A stretch of DNA of 64,000 nucleotides from Amphirosellinia nigrospora. Its lineage: Eukaryota; Ascomycota; Sordariomycetes; Xylariales; Xylariaceae. Below are positions 49,578 to 62,600 of this stretch, piece after piece (within the stretch, counting starts at the first letter, position 1; each line of letters starts with the position of its first letter). Made by a program: the position numbers and the translations under genes. A model generated the notes under the pieces. It searched no databases and was not told where the DNA came from. It worked only from the letters and a program-made list of their open reading frames with translations. Where the stretch lies: NCBI GenBank assembly GCA_004123355.1, contig SCHM01000002.1, forward strand, positions 3,817,569-3,881,568, given 5' to 3'.

Positions 49578-49955
49578 TTTTATTTTAGTTGCGATAAAGC
49601 CGGAGCAAAACAACAATTCTTTTAAATTACTATTAACTGGTTTATTGCTTTGCAATCTGGCTTTTTTTTTTGTTACTTGTTAAAATTTCAGTAGAAGTTA
49701 TACATATTTTTTACGGCATTAATTACATGTTTAGATTAGAAACAAGACAAAAGCCTTGTTTTTTTATTCGCTTAATAAAAAGGATTGTTAAAGAATTTCT
49801 CCAGTAATAAAAGGGTTGTTTAAAAACAATGGATTCTATTGAAACAGACTTTATAAGATCTCGAATATAATATTTTACGGTGTTGCTTAGTGAGAAAGAT
49901 TTGCTATTCACACATAATATCTTTATTGTAACCAAACAACCTTAACACAACCACT

Positions 49956-50573
49956 ATGAGTTCACCACAAAACACTTCACAAAGATTACTGAAAAAGCTC
50001 TAACAAGTATGTCTGATGAAATTGAGAAGAGAACCATCAATGGACGCAACAAACCCGAATGGATCATATATTGTGTGCCGGACGACAACCCCTACGACAA
50101 CGACCCTACGGGCCTTCTGCAATATTCCTCGATGACATCGTTAACGAGGAAGCTCCACCAGAGTTCCTACAGCACTACAAAAAGGCTATCAAAGGGTTCA
50201 AGGGAAAAGCCTCCCCAGCCCAAGAGAAGATTCTCGCCTCCGTGCTGGAGAAGGCGGAGAACATGTCAAAGGCCGCCATAGTGCTCGTTGTCGCCCTGGA
50301 GAACGTCCCAGCCGACAATGGCCTGGCCAAAGACTTGCGAGGTAGGGCTATATTTCTCCTAGAAGAGTACCGCCGTCAACGCGCGCACGTATGGTGGTTA
50401 GAGTTTTTGCGGAATTTCATCCTGATGACCTCGCGGGTCTACTTTTCGATGCAGAGGAATTTCCCGAGCCCCCCTTTCCAAACTCGGGCTACGATCCGCG
50501 GATTCATACCTTCTATACTGAACTGCGTGGGGGCTTTTGGTCATGTCTGCTGAATGATAATCAAATAAGGTAG
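49956..50573 (+). CDS. orphan small protein, family member B, broken frame
   Basis: Paralogue of the gene at 39762-40312. Two possible starts: 49956 (MSSPQNTSQRLL) or 50009 (MSDEIEKRTINGRNKPEW). Frames then shift at about 49998 (first start only), 50120 and 50395, each equal to one missing base. From 50009 the repaired length is exactly 189 codons (188 aa), close to member A. Shared features: VPADNGLAKDLRGR against LPADAGLTDELRSE, LLEEY against ILERY, and AEFHPDDLAGLLFDA against AETSADDLETFIDGA. It then has a longer Pro/Gly/aromatic end (PEPPFPNSGYDPRIHTFY). It is surrounded by AT-saturated DNA but has normal codon composition and no RIP-type stops. Function unknown. Confidence 0.55.
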
Positions 50574-53500
50574 GGCGCTGCATAACAAGTAAGTCACCCC
50601 GGCCCTGAACGAAAAATTAGAACAGTGAGTACTTTGAGCTATTTTCATAATAGTATTTCTATACTTTTATTTTTCACCAAATATATTTAATAATAATAGA
50701 CTTTTATTTTATCTTTAATAAACAATAAATTATATGTGACTTGTTATATAGCTTACACGTGGGATTTTAAAGACTCATATAAAAAGAAGTGCTTATGGGC
50801 TATTTATGTAGAGTTTAAATATATTAGATCCCATATTGTAATAATAATACTCGTAATATCCCAAGTTAACTCTTTATTAAAATAAGACGTAGAACACTAT
50901 CTACTTATTGTTGCACAAAGGTCTCCGAAACCCCTGCGTAGAGGTAATACACGAAGTCTTTTTGTTTATACTATTCTTAAGCTTTTAAAAGCATAATTTG
51001 CTATTTTAAGTAAGATCTTAGCTCTAAAGATATATTTTTAAAGCTTTAAAAACATATTTCTAGAGCTATTAATTAATATATAATTTTAAACATTTTTTTT
51101 GTTTTTATTAAGTTTAAAGTTAAAATTAAAAAACTAAAGCTTTTAAAAACCTTAAAAAGATTATTAGCTAAATTAAATATATTTTAAGCATTTTATTATA
51201 TTAACCGTAGCTTATTATTTATTTTAAAATAAAAATAATAAAATAAAATAATTATATTTATACGTAATATTTATTAAAAACGGTGCTTTAAGTAAGTAGT
51301 CCGCCTAATAATATATCCGTTATCGATTCTTTTGTTAGCATAATTTAGCATAACGTTAATAATTACCTGTAGTTGGACGTTCGGACGTTTAGCTAGCTTT
51401 TTTATCGAAATCCAAAATCTATATAACTTTTTTGCCCTAACGCAGTTTATAAAAGCAGGTTCTTATATAGCTAAAATAAATATATTAACGTTAAAATAAT
51501 ACGCGTTTTTTTATAGCTTTATAATATTTCGTTTAAGCTTTATATTTTATTAAAAAAAAAAAAGCGTTTATTAATCTATTTTTTTAGCAATTATATATTT
51601 TTTTCTTAATAAATAATTAATAATAATAACGTTTAAATTATTAGCTATTATTTATTAATTATATAACGTTCTAGCTTTATAAAAAATTTTTTATTAAGCT
51701 TATATTTATAAACTATAGTAAAAAAAAAGCAGTATAATCTGCTTTAAAAATATTTTTTAATAAATAAAAGCTTAGTTAAATTTATAACTTTATATTAAAA
51801 TATATAGTATATTTTTTAAAAAAAATAAAAAAATTTAAACTAATAAAATATTTTTTTATAAAAATATAAATATAAAGCAAATAAATTAATATTTTACGAA
51901 TAAAAAAAATATATGCTAAGTTTTTTAAAATAAAAACGTAATAATTATATTTAATTTTTAAAGCTTTTTTTAAATATTAATCGATTTATTTAATATAATT
52001 TCGTAAACGCTAAACTAACTATTTATAAAAATAATTTAAAACAAAAAAATCTTTTTATTTTTAAAAAATAAAAATTTATACGTTATAAGCTATAAATAAT
52101 TAAAAAATAGTTTATATTAGCTAAAAATTATTTTAAATTTAATTAGCGCTAATAATATAGTTTTAAAGTTCGTAAAATAGTAAAAATAAAAAAATATTAT
52201 AAATATTACGTTTTTATTATTTAAAATTAAAAAAACGGATAATAACTTTAAAAAAAAATAACGATTTAAATATATAAAATTAATAATTAGCTATTTTATT
52301 TAAGCTAAAAAAATTATTTATTTTAAATATTTTATAATAAACTAAAAATTTTCGGAAAGCTTTTAAAATACTACTAATAAATAAATATAATAATTTTAAG
52401 TATTTTTTTTTAAAAGCGCTCCTAATAAATTAAAAGCTTTTATTAAATTAAAATAATATTAAAGTATTATTATAATAAATTTTATAATTTTAATAAAAAA
52501 TTAATAATAAAAAAAATAGTAAAGTTTTAATTTATAATAGTTATAAATTAAGCTAAAATTTTAATAAAAAAGTATTAAAATTAAAAAAATATTTTTATAA
52601 GTTTTAAAAAATAATACTACTAATTTATATTTTTAAATACTATATAAAACTAAAAATTCTTAAACTTAAATATTAGCTAAAAAAATAATTAATTTATTTT
52701 AAAATAAATTAACTATTAGTTTAATAATTTCTTAATATTTTATAAAATATTTTTATTAAACTTTTTGCTATAATTTTTATAAAATAACATTATTATTAAA
52801 TTATTTTTATAAGCTTTATATAATTATATAGCTATATATAAAAATCTTTTTATTTAATTAATTTTTAATTTTATTTTTAATACTAATTAATTAATAAAAA
52901 TATAAATATTAACTACTAAAATATTTACTATATATTATTAAACTAATTTATATATTAAAAAAAAAAATTTTTATATAATTAAATAATTATATAAACTTAC
53001 GGAAATAACTTTATTAATTTTTTATATAATAATAAATATTTATATTTTATTTTATAAATTTATAAAGCTTTTTTATTATACCGGATATTATTTTAATATA
53101 TAGCTGTTTTTATTTATATAATATTATTTTAACGAAAAAAATAAAAACTTAAATATAAAAGCTAAATAAGTTTATATTATTTTTATTTTTAAAAAATTAT
53201 ATAATAAAGCTAAAAAAATAAAAAATCGGATAAATCTAACTTTTTATAATTTTATAAAAAAATTTAAATATAATTATATAATATTAATTTAAATTAAAAA
53301 ATAATAAAATTATTTAATCGATAATATTTAAATTTAGTATTATTATCGATAATTTTATTAAATGTTTTAATAACGCGTAAAAACTTATTATATAAATATA
53401 GTTTTTTTTTTTTACTTTTAAGCAGAAAAAACTATATAGCTATATAAACTAACTTACGTTATAAAATAATAAATTTATTTAATAAAATTATATTAAATAA

Positions 53501-55525
53501 AGCTTTTTTAAACGATTTAAAATATTATAGTTATTAATAATAATAAAAAAAAAACTAACTAATTAAATAAAAAAGTAATAATAAAGCAATAAAACTAGTA
53601 TTGTTTATAAAAAAATAAAAAGCTATAGCTAAAAAATATTATAAATAACTATAATAAATATATTAAATAAAAATTAAAAATTAAGTAGTTAAATTTAAAA
53701 TAAATTTAAAAAAAAAAATCTAGCTAAATAATTATAACCGAAAAAGTTTTATATAAAATTTAGGATATAATTTTAAAAAGTTCGGATTTAAAATTATTAA
53801 TAGATTTAAAAGCAAATATTAAAGCTATTTATAAATAATAATCGATTAGTAGCTATATACTAAATAAACTTAAGTTTAAAATTTATTATATTATATTTAT
53901 TAAATTTTATTTTTAATTTTATAGCTTAATGTATTTATAATATTTGTTATAACTTTTATAAAAAATAATTTATTTAATTTTGCGACTTATAATATATATT
54001 TTTTAAAATATAATTTATATAAAGCTTTTAATAACGTTTTAACGTTAATATTATTAGGTTAAAAATAAAATAATTATATAACAATAAAAGCCGATTTATT
54101 AAATAGTTTTATTAATTTTATAGTTATATTTTTCGCGTATAAATATTAAGTTATATTAGTTTTAATTATTTTATTAAATATATTTAATAATATTTTTAGC
54201 TTTAGTATATTTAATAATAATAAGGTTAATTAAACTATTTATTTTATGCTTTTATTTTAATATAAAAATTCTGTTTTTTTTTTATTAAGTGTATAGTTTT
54301 TTATATTTTAAAAAGGTAATATAAATTTAAAAAAAGATTTAATTGTTTAATATACGCGTTTATAATAAAACTAAAGACTTTAAGCTTATATTTAAATAAA
54401 GTTTGTAAGTAATTATTTTAATAAAGTAAATATTAGCAGCTAATATTTTTTAAAATTACGAAAATTATATATTATATTTAGTAGTAGTATTAGTTAAAAA
54501 AAGCATATTATTAAGCGTTAAAAAACTTAGGTTTAAAATATAAAAAAAGGTTTTTAAAGCTTTGTTAGTACTTTTATTAGTAGTTTTATTTTTATTAACG
54601 GTTTTATTAACGTTAAAGTTTTATTAATAAGCTTTATATTATTAAAGTTAGTAGTTTTATATTAATATTAAATAATAATATTAATTATTTAAGCTTTAGT
54701 TATACTTTGTTTTTAATACTAGTTTTTTAAAATATTTAATAAATATTGCTTTATAATAGCTAAACTTAGTTATAATATTAATATAAAATTAGTATTTATA
54801 ATTTTTTTTTTAGCTTTAAATATATTTAAATTATATATAATTTAGTTTATTATTATAGTTTTAATATTTTTATTTTTAGTAAAGATTATTTATAAATTGT
54901 TTTTATTATAAAATACGTTTAATTGTTTTTAAAAAAGCCGAATTAATTTTGTTTATAAGTAAAAGTAAAAAAAAGCAATAAATAATATTTTAGGTTTAGT
55001 ATAACTTATAAAAAACTAAAATAAATAAAAAAATATAAAAAAAATATATATTTAGCTATATTTTTATTAAAAGTTAAATATATTTTAGCTATATTTATTT
55101 TTGCTTATTTTTATTATTATTATTATCTAAAAATAAATAGTTATTATAAGTTTTATTTTAGTTTTATAATAAAATAAAAAATATATATTAATTTTTTTAG
55201 GTTTTAAAACAGTATAGTTTTATTTAATAATAAACTTTAAAAATATAAATAAAATTTTTTTATATTATAATCTTTATAAAATAAGGTATAAACATTTATT
55301 GTTATATAAAAAACTAGTAAAGTTATTTTTATAAGCTTTATATAATTATATAGTAATATATAGAGTTTTTTTGTTTAACTAGTTTTAATTTTTATTTTAG
55401 TATTTTATATTTTATTTTATATTTAATATATAAGCTAGGAAGTTTTTAAGTTTTATTGATTTTTATTAATATATTGCGTTTTTTTTAATTAAAGGATTTT
55501 TTTGTTTTTTATATAAAGCATAATT

Positions 55526-55770
55526 GTTATGTTTTATATACTTAAAAAAACAAGGCTTTAGTATATGTGGTATATTATATATAAAATCTATAGATAAAAA
55601 AGGAAAAAAAGAAGGTTTAACTTTACGCTATAAGTAGCTATTTATATATTTGCGATTTAGTAAGCAAATATATTTACTGCTTATACTTGCCTTTATTTAC
55701 TATAAATATTATTTATTATAAGTAGTAATTATTATAAGTAAAGATTATAAGTGCTATAATCTATAACTAT
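55526..55770. repeat. LTR-like repeat, copy 3
   Basis: Starts GTTATGTTTTATATACTT and shares AAAAAAACAAGGCTTTAGTA and ATTATAAGTAAAGATTATAAG-type segments with copies 1 and 2, in the same orientation. Shorter (about 245 bp) by internal loss. Belongs to another degraded insertion or is a solo LTR. Confidence 0.6.
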
Positions 55771-56132
55771 TATATAAAATTATTTAAGTATATAAAATAT
55801 ATTAAACGAAGTTTTTTATATTATATTAATATAAATATTTAAATATTATTAATATTTTATAAAAGTAGTAAGGGTTAAAACTACTATTTTTTACTACGCT
55901 TTATTTAGCCATTTTAAAGTGCTATAATATTATATCCTTAGTAATTATATATATATCTTTTATAAAAATACTTTAAATTAAACAATATAACTAACGCGAA
56001 ATTATTTTTTTTATTAATTTTTTCTAGCTTTAAAGCTTTAAATACTTAATTTAAAATAATAATAAAGTTTATAAATTTTTTTTTTATTAAACAAATAATA
56101 TATAGTTAATATATTTATAAAGTTTTAATAAG

Positions 56133-56397
56133 TGTCACAGCCCCACTCTTTTGACCCACTTATCTAGGGCTGTGGCTGCACTGTGGCTGCCCCACAGGGA
56201 ATGTGTGGCAGTACTGGGCTGGGCGGTGTGTGGCGGCAGTACTGGGCGGTGTGGGGCACACACCCACAAATACTTATTACCACCTGCAGGTCAATGTACT
56301 GGTACTTTCTTCCTTCTTTCCCTAAGTAGAATATTAGCTTTTAATATAGGGTAAATTAGGTGTCTGAACCTTTTGCCTGTGTTGTATCTATTACAAT
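56133..56397. mobile_element. solo LTR with 5-bp target duplication
   Basis: A 265-bp GC-normal island that starts TGTCACAGCC and ends TATTACA. It is flanked by ATAAG on both sides (56128-56132 and 56398-56402). The TG...CA ends and TSD mark it as an LTR left after recombination or a very small element. Its first ten bases equal those of the TRIM-like element. Inside, GGCAGTACTGGGC occurs twice. Not RIP-mutated. A 67-codon open frame over it is not protein-like. Confidence 0.75.
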
Positions 56398-56704
56398 AAG
56401 CTTATAAACTTATAATTTAAGTTCGAAATAGCTTTAGCTTTATAAACTGGCCTTTTATTTTATCTTATTTTTTATGTTTTTTATATTATTTATATAGCTT
56501 TATAAACTTATAAATTATTTAAAAGCGATTTTTAGTATTATTTTTTTTAATTATTTTTTTTTTTTTAAAGTTATTAGTAAAAAAGCGATTTTATTTCAAT
56601 AAAATATCCGGCGTAAAAAGCGTATTTATAAATATTTTTATTATAATATTTATAACGTAATAAATTATAAAGCAAAAATTAATAATAACTAAGTATTTAA
56701 AGTA

Positions 56705-57035
56705 GGATTTTTTATTATAATATTATTAAGCGTAATTATATTATAAAAAAAATATTAGTTTTAGCTAAAAGTTTAAAAATAAAACTTTTTATTAAAATAT
56801 TACTTTAAGCGTAATTATATTATAAAAAAAAATATTAATTATAGCTAAGGGTTTAAAATAAAACTTTTTATTAAAATATTATTTTAAGCATAACTATATT
56901 ATAGAAAAAAAATATTAATTATAGCCGAGGGCTTAAAAATAAAACTTTTATTAAAATATTATTTTAAAAATAATTAGGTTATAAAAAAAAAACGTTAGTT
57001 ATAGCTAAAAGCTTAAAAATAAAAATTTTTAGCAA
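56705..57035. repeat. tandem repeat, about 79-bp unit x4
   Basis: Units marked by AAGCGTAAT (56728), AAGCGTAAT (56807), AAGCATAAC (56886) and AAAAATAAT (56966), each followed by ATTATAAAAAAAA, a TTAGCTAA-like word and AAAATAAAACTTTT. Spacing is 79-80 bp; differences are mostly transitions. Confidence 0.75.
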
Positions 57036-58172
57036 TATTTTTTAAATATAAAGCTAGTTTTAATAATAATATTAAATTTATTAAAGCTATTATAAAAGTT
57101 TTATAATTAAAATTATTTTAAAATTTCGGATATAAATATTTTTAGTTTTAATATTAATATTTTAAAAGTTTTAAGCGTAGTAATAAAAGCTAGCTTTTAT
57201 TAAAAAGCTTTTATATTAATTTTATAAAAAAAAATATAATTTTTAGTATTATTTTTAAGCAAAATATTATAAGCTTTTAAACTGCTATAATATGCTTTTA
57301 GATTGCTATATTGCGCTTTTAAACTAATAGCTTATAAAATATAATTAATAAAGGTTATATTTTATAAAATAGTTTATTAAAAATTTATTTTTAGCTAAAA
57401 AAACTATATATTAATAAATATATTATATTTAGATTTTTTAAATTTATAAAAACTTTATTTATAATAAACAACTTTTAACTAATAAAAAGCTCGTTTATAA
57501 TAAGCGGTTTTTCGCTAAAAAATTAAAATAAACAATTTATAAAAAAATATACTAATTATATAATACTTAGCTAGCTATTTTAATAAATATTAATATAATA
57601 TTAAGCTAAAATTATTATTAGTATTTAAAAATACTATTTTATATAGGTTTAGCCGTATAAATATTTAGCTATTAAAATAATAACGTTATTATATAATTAT
57701 TATTTCCGAAAATATTAGGATAAAACAGCTAACGAGCTATTAGTTATTAATAAAAAAACCTCGTAGCGTTATTACTATTAGTAAATATACTAGCTAAAGA
57801 ATAATTAATTATATAAATATTTAACTATTAAAATAATAATATTATAATAATTATTATTTTTAAAATATTAAAATATATAACTAGCGAGCTAGGGTATTTT
57901 ATTTAAATTGTTTAATAAATAAGTTAAAATATAAAAGATTAGCTTTATTAATAATTAGTTATTAATAAAAAGATTTTATAATATTATTATTATTAAATAT
58001 ATTAGTTAAAAAATAACCGGTATATAATATTAATAAGTTAAATAAAAATATAGTAATAATATAACTATTAAAGCTAATATATAAAGCTAGCGGTTAAAAT
58101 ATTTAGAATATATTAATTGCTAAATAAATTATTTATTTGCAAATAAACGGGGTTATATTTAGGCTTACGAAG

Positions 58173-58226
58173 CTAAGGCTTAAGTTCGGGCTAGGGCTTA
58201 AGTTCGGGCTAGGGCTAAAGCTAAAG
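58173..58226. repeat. 18-bp tandem repeat, G-bearing patch
   Basis: CTAAGGCTTAAGTTCGGG is followed by CTAGGGCTTAAGTTCGGG and a third, partial CTAGGGCTAAAG. It is unusual for keeping G and C within the AT block. Confidence 0.7.
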
Positions 58227-58837
58227 CTTGTGCTTATGCTTATACTCGGGCTAACTATTTATTATTAGAAAACTTTAATTTATAACCTTAGCTTTTATTA
58301 TGCGTATTTTTTTATTTTTTTAAATATATTATTATTTTAGCTACGTTAGTTTTAAATCGAAGTTTATAAAAGCTATATAATTTTAAAGCTATTTTAGTTA
58401 ATATAAGTTTTTAAAACGTACTAATTAATTAATTTTTTAAAGTAGTAATAAAAGTTATTATTAATTTTTAAAGTTATAATTTAGCGGTATTTTTAACTTT
58501 TATTTATTATTATTATATATAAATAATAGTTTATTAATATATTATATATAAATAAACTATAGCTAAGTTTATATACTAGCTAGCTAGTATATTTTTTAAT
58601 TTTATAGCTTAAGTAAACTATATTTTAGTTATAATTTAAGCAAACTATTTATTATAAACGTTATTTAAAAATAATTAATAATATAACGCTAGATATATTC
58701 GTAAAAAAGTTCGCTTTTATATTAAAAGGGTTTAAAAAGTATATAATACTAGCGTAGTTAAATTATAGGTTATAAGTAAGAACTAATTAATAGTAAAATA
58801 ATAATTATACTTATATATAAATTTTTTTATAATATAT

Positions 58838-58859
58838 ATACATATATATACATATATAT

Positions 58860-58891
<32 letters not shown>

Positions 58892-58892
58892 G
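58838..58892. repeat. AT/CATA microsatellite
   Basis: ATATATACATATATATACATA units grade into a pure (TA)n run of about 30 bp. Confidence 0.85.
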
Positions 58893-58984
58893 CACATATA
58901 TTATTAAAAATAGATTTTCGAACATAACGTTATATATTATTAATTAATATATTATTCCTTAGGTATACTATTTTAACAGTATTT

Positions 58985-59375
58985 TGTTTTATTTTAAGTA
59001 GCTAGGCTAAAATAAAACATAAACGCTGTTTAAATATTAAAATTTTTTTTATTTTTTGTTTTATTATTGCTGCTTTAAAACATTTTTTTTTTTTTAAATA
59101 GTTAAGCTAAAATAAAACAAATATATTTTTTAAATAATAAAATAGAAGCGCTATTTAAATATTAAAGTTTTTTTTAAGTTTTATATTTTGTTTTATTATT
59201 ATTGCTTTAAAGTATTTTTGTTTTATTTTAAGTAGCTAAACTAAAATAAAACATAAGCGCTGTTTAAATATTAAAGTTTTTTTTATTTTTTGTTTATTAT
59301 TGTTACTTTAAAATATTTTTATTTTATACTAAGTAATTAAGCTAAAATAAAACAAAATATGCTTTTTAAATAGCA
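58985..59375. repeat. degenerate tandem repeat, units of 100-134 bp, x4
   Basis: Four copies of TTTTATTTTAAGTAGCTA followed by CTAAAATAAAACA (near 59007, 59107, 59240 and 59342), each with a downstream GCTGTTTAAATATTAAA-like part. Confidence 0.65.
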
Positions 59376-59607
59376 AAGTAAAATAAAAGCTATATTATAT
59401 TTAAAATGAATTTATTTTGTTTTTTGCTTAAATATATATAAAAACAATAATTAAAACCTTATTAATTAAACTATTTTAGCCTTATAATAAACGTTTTTAT
59501 TAAAAATATATATTATAAATATATATGTTTAAAAGAAAAGTAGTTATAAGCTTATTAATAACTGAATTATAGTTTAGTTTTATTATAGGCCTTTTTTTTT
59601 TTTTTTT

Positions 59608-59695
59608 TTTTATTGTTATTATTGTTATTATTATTATTATTATTATTATTGTTGTTATTATTGTTATGTTATTGTTATTATTGTTATTATTGTTA
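59608..59695. repeat. TTATTG/TTA microsatellite
   Basis: Long run of TTATTG and TTATTA trinucleotide-type units preceded by a T run of about 20; a smaller similar run is at 59789-59818. Confidence 0.85.
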
Positions 59696-62600
59696 TCATT
59701 AATCTACATATTTTTAAACACGTATATGCAAGTAATAAGCGGTAATATAATATTAAAAAACAAAGCTATAGTTTAATCAAGTAGTATTTATTGTTATTAT
59801 TATTGTTGCTATTATTGTTGTGGGAAAAAGCATAAATTTTAACGTTAAGTAAGTAGGTTAATAAGATATCTTTGTTTAAATATTATAGACTAATATTTTA
59901 AATAGTAAGGTTAGAAAGTAAATAGTTAAAGTATTATAATAGTGGATTAAGCTATGCGCATAAATTGATATAGTTTGTTTAATTTTTTAATATTAATTAT
60001 AATAGCTTTTTTATATTTTAACGAAATAAAGAAAATAAAAACTTAAAATATATTTAAACTTTAGGATAAATATATTTATATTAACTTTTTTTATAACATA
60101 TAAACTTATTAATTTTAAAAATATGTTTTTTATTTTATTTATAAAGCTATATAAATTATTAGTTAATATAGGAAAAACGGTTAAAATATAAAAATAAAAT
60201 AGTTAAAATATTAGATATTAACTATAGCTTTATATATTTATAATAATTATTAGACTAAAACTTTATATAAGTAGTTATATAACATATTTGCTTCGGTATA
60301 AAGGATTTTTCTTTTTTTTCTTTATTATTTTTTTTGGTTTTTGTTTTTATATCGCTTTATATATTTTTTTTTATTTTTTTGTCTTTTATATTACTTTATA
60401 TATTTTTTTACTTTTGTTTTTTTGTTTGTTTTATTAGTCCGAGTTAGGTTAATAACGTATTATTATTTATTAAATAATGTATAAATAGTTTTAGTTTTAT
60501 TTAGGTTTTATTATAATATCTTTTTTAATTTTAGTTTTTTTTAGGAAATTTATTTATTTTAAATTAATAGAAAAACTATAACTATTAGCGTTAATTTATT
60601 TTAAAATATTATTATATAAAAGATTTAATAATTTAATAGCTTATAATATATTATATTATTTAATATATTTAACGATTATATTATTAGTATTAATATAGCT
60701 ACTAAAAATATAAAAAATACTTTTCGAATATTTAAATATTTATTAAAATATTTATTAAAAGCAATAAAAACTATTAAAATATAAATATATATTATTAATA
60801 TAATATTTATATAAAAACTTTAATAGCGTATATATTTTAAAAAGCTAAAAGTATATATAAAAACTATACGCTTAGTAGGGTAGCTTAGCGGTATAATAAA
60901 ACATTATTTAATATATTAATATTTTATAGTATAGCTAAAAAATAGTAAGAAATATTTATAAATAATATATAGTATTAAATACGTATATAAGTGTTAAATA
61001 TATATAGGTGTTAAATATATACTTAGGTTTTAGGTTTATTTAAAAGATAAATATGTGCTTAAGCGGTAAATAAGTATGTTTTTAAGTAGTTTTGGATTAT
61101 TATAAGATTTTATATCTATTACTTTAATTAAGAACAAAGGATAATAATATTTAAAAGACTTGGTTAGCTAGGTATAAGACTAGGGTTAGTGAAATTAGAT
61201 ATAACAAATTAACTGTCCGGTATCCGGCGTATAAAATAATACTTAATACTTAAAATGTTTTATAAAAGTTTTAGAATATAAGACTATAATATATTAAATA
61301 AGCTTTTTTATACGTAGTATTATAATAATATTATAAAATAAAACTATATAAGTAAATATTATTATAAGTTTAATAGCTTATGTTTTTTATAGTTTCGATT
61401 AAAATATAAATAAAATATATTAAAATTTAAAGTTAATATTATGTTTTTATAAAAATAAGTTATTTTATTTAAACATTATAAATAATTAATAAAAATAAAA
61501 TATTAAGTAGTATTATTATACTAAAATTACTAAATATAAATATTTTAGTTATTTTTAATTATACGTAGAACTTTTAACAATTTTGCGAGAATAGTATTAA
61601 AAATAAGATCGGTAAATTAAGTTTATTTTATATATTAAAAGCTACTAGTACTTAATATTTATTAAACTTTATAGTTATATAATATTTCTAAGTATATTTT
61701 AAAATAAATAAAAAATTTTTAATTTATTATTAGGATTTTAAGCATTTAAGGCTGTTTATAATAGTGAATAGCTGCTTGGGTAGCTTTAGTTATTTTTACT
61801 AGCTAATGGTTTAGTTTGTTTATATTATTATTTAATCTTAGGATTATGTGGCTTAAAAAGATTACTAGCTTAAATATTATTGATTTATGGAGATTATGTT
61901 AATATAATATGCTTTTGTTAAAAAAGTATTTAGGCTAGTAAAAAAGTATTATATAGCTTTTATATAGTAGAAAAAAAAAGCTTTAAAAAATATTGTTAGA
62001 TTAATAGCGTTTTAAGGGTAAAAATAACGTATTTTAGTATATATATTATTTAGCTTAAAAATTAGTAGGTGTTAAAGCTAAAAATAGTTGTTATGTTGTT
62101 AAATTTTAAATTTTGTTTATTAGTAGATTTAAATTATTCGGTAAATAAATTATATTTTATATTACGCGAAATAGAATTTTTTAATTATATAATAAAAATA
62201 TATTTTTTGATAACTATATTATTATAATAGCTTAAGCAATAACGTAGTTTAATAAATAGCTATAAATAGGTATAAAGTTTAATAACTTTATTAAAATTAA
62301 ACTTTATTAATATTATAATAGTTTTTATATATAACTTTTTATATATAAATTTTAATTATATTGTTTTTAAGCCGATTTATATAATTATAATTATTAGAAT
62401 ATTAAAAAAAGCGTACTTTTTACGTAGCTAAAATAAATAGTCCTATTAAAATATAGTTTTTATAACCTTTTTTATTTAATATAAATAAATAAGGTATTAT
62501 AATAACGGCTTTTAATAAGCTAGTATATTTAATTTAATATAGTATGTTTTTTTTATTATGTTTAAAAATGTTTAATTTAAGTATTTATGCTATAATAGTT

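Noticed and set aside
60870-60905. Possible tRNA 5' half (GGGTAGCTTAGCGGTA) in the AT block
   Set aside because: Only an approximate A box; no B box or acceptor partner downstream. At best a mutated relic.
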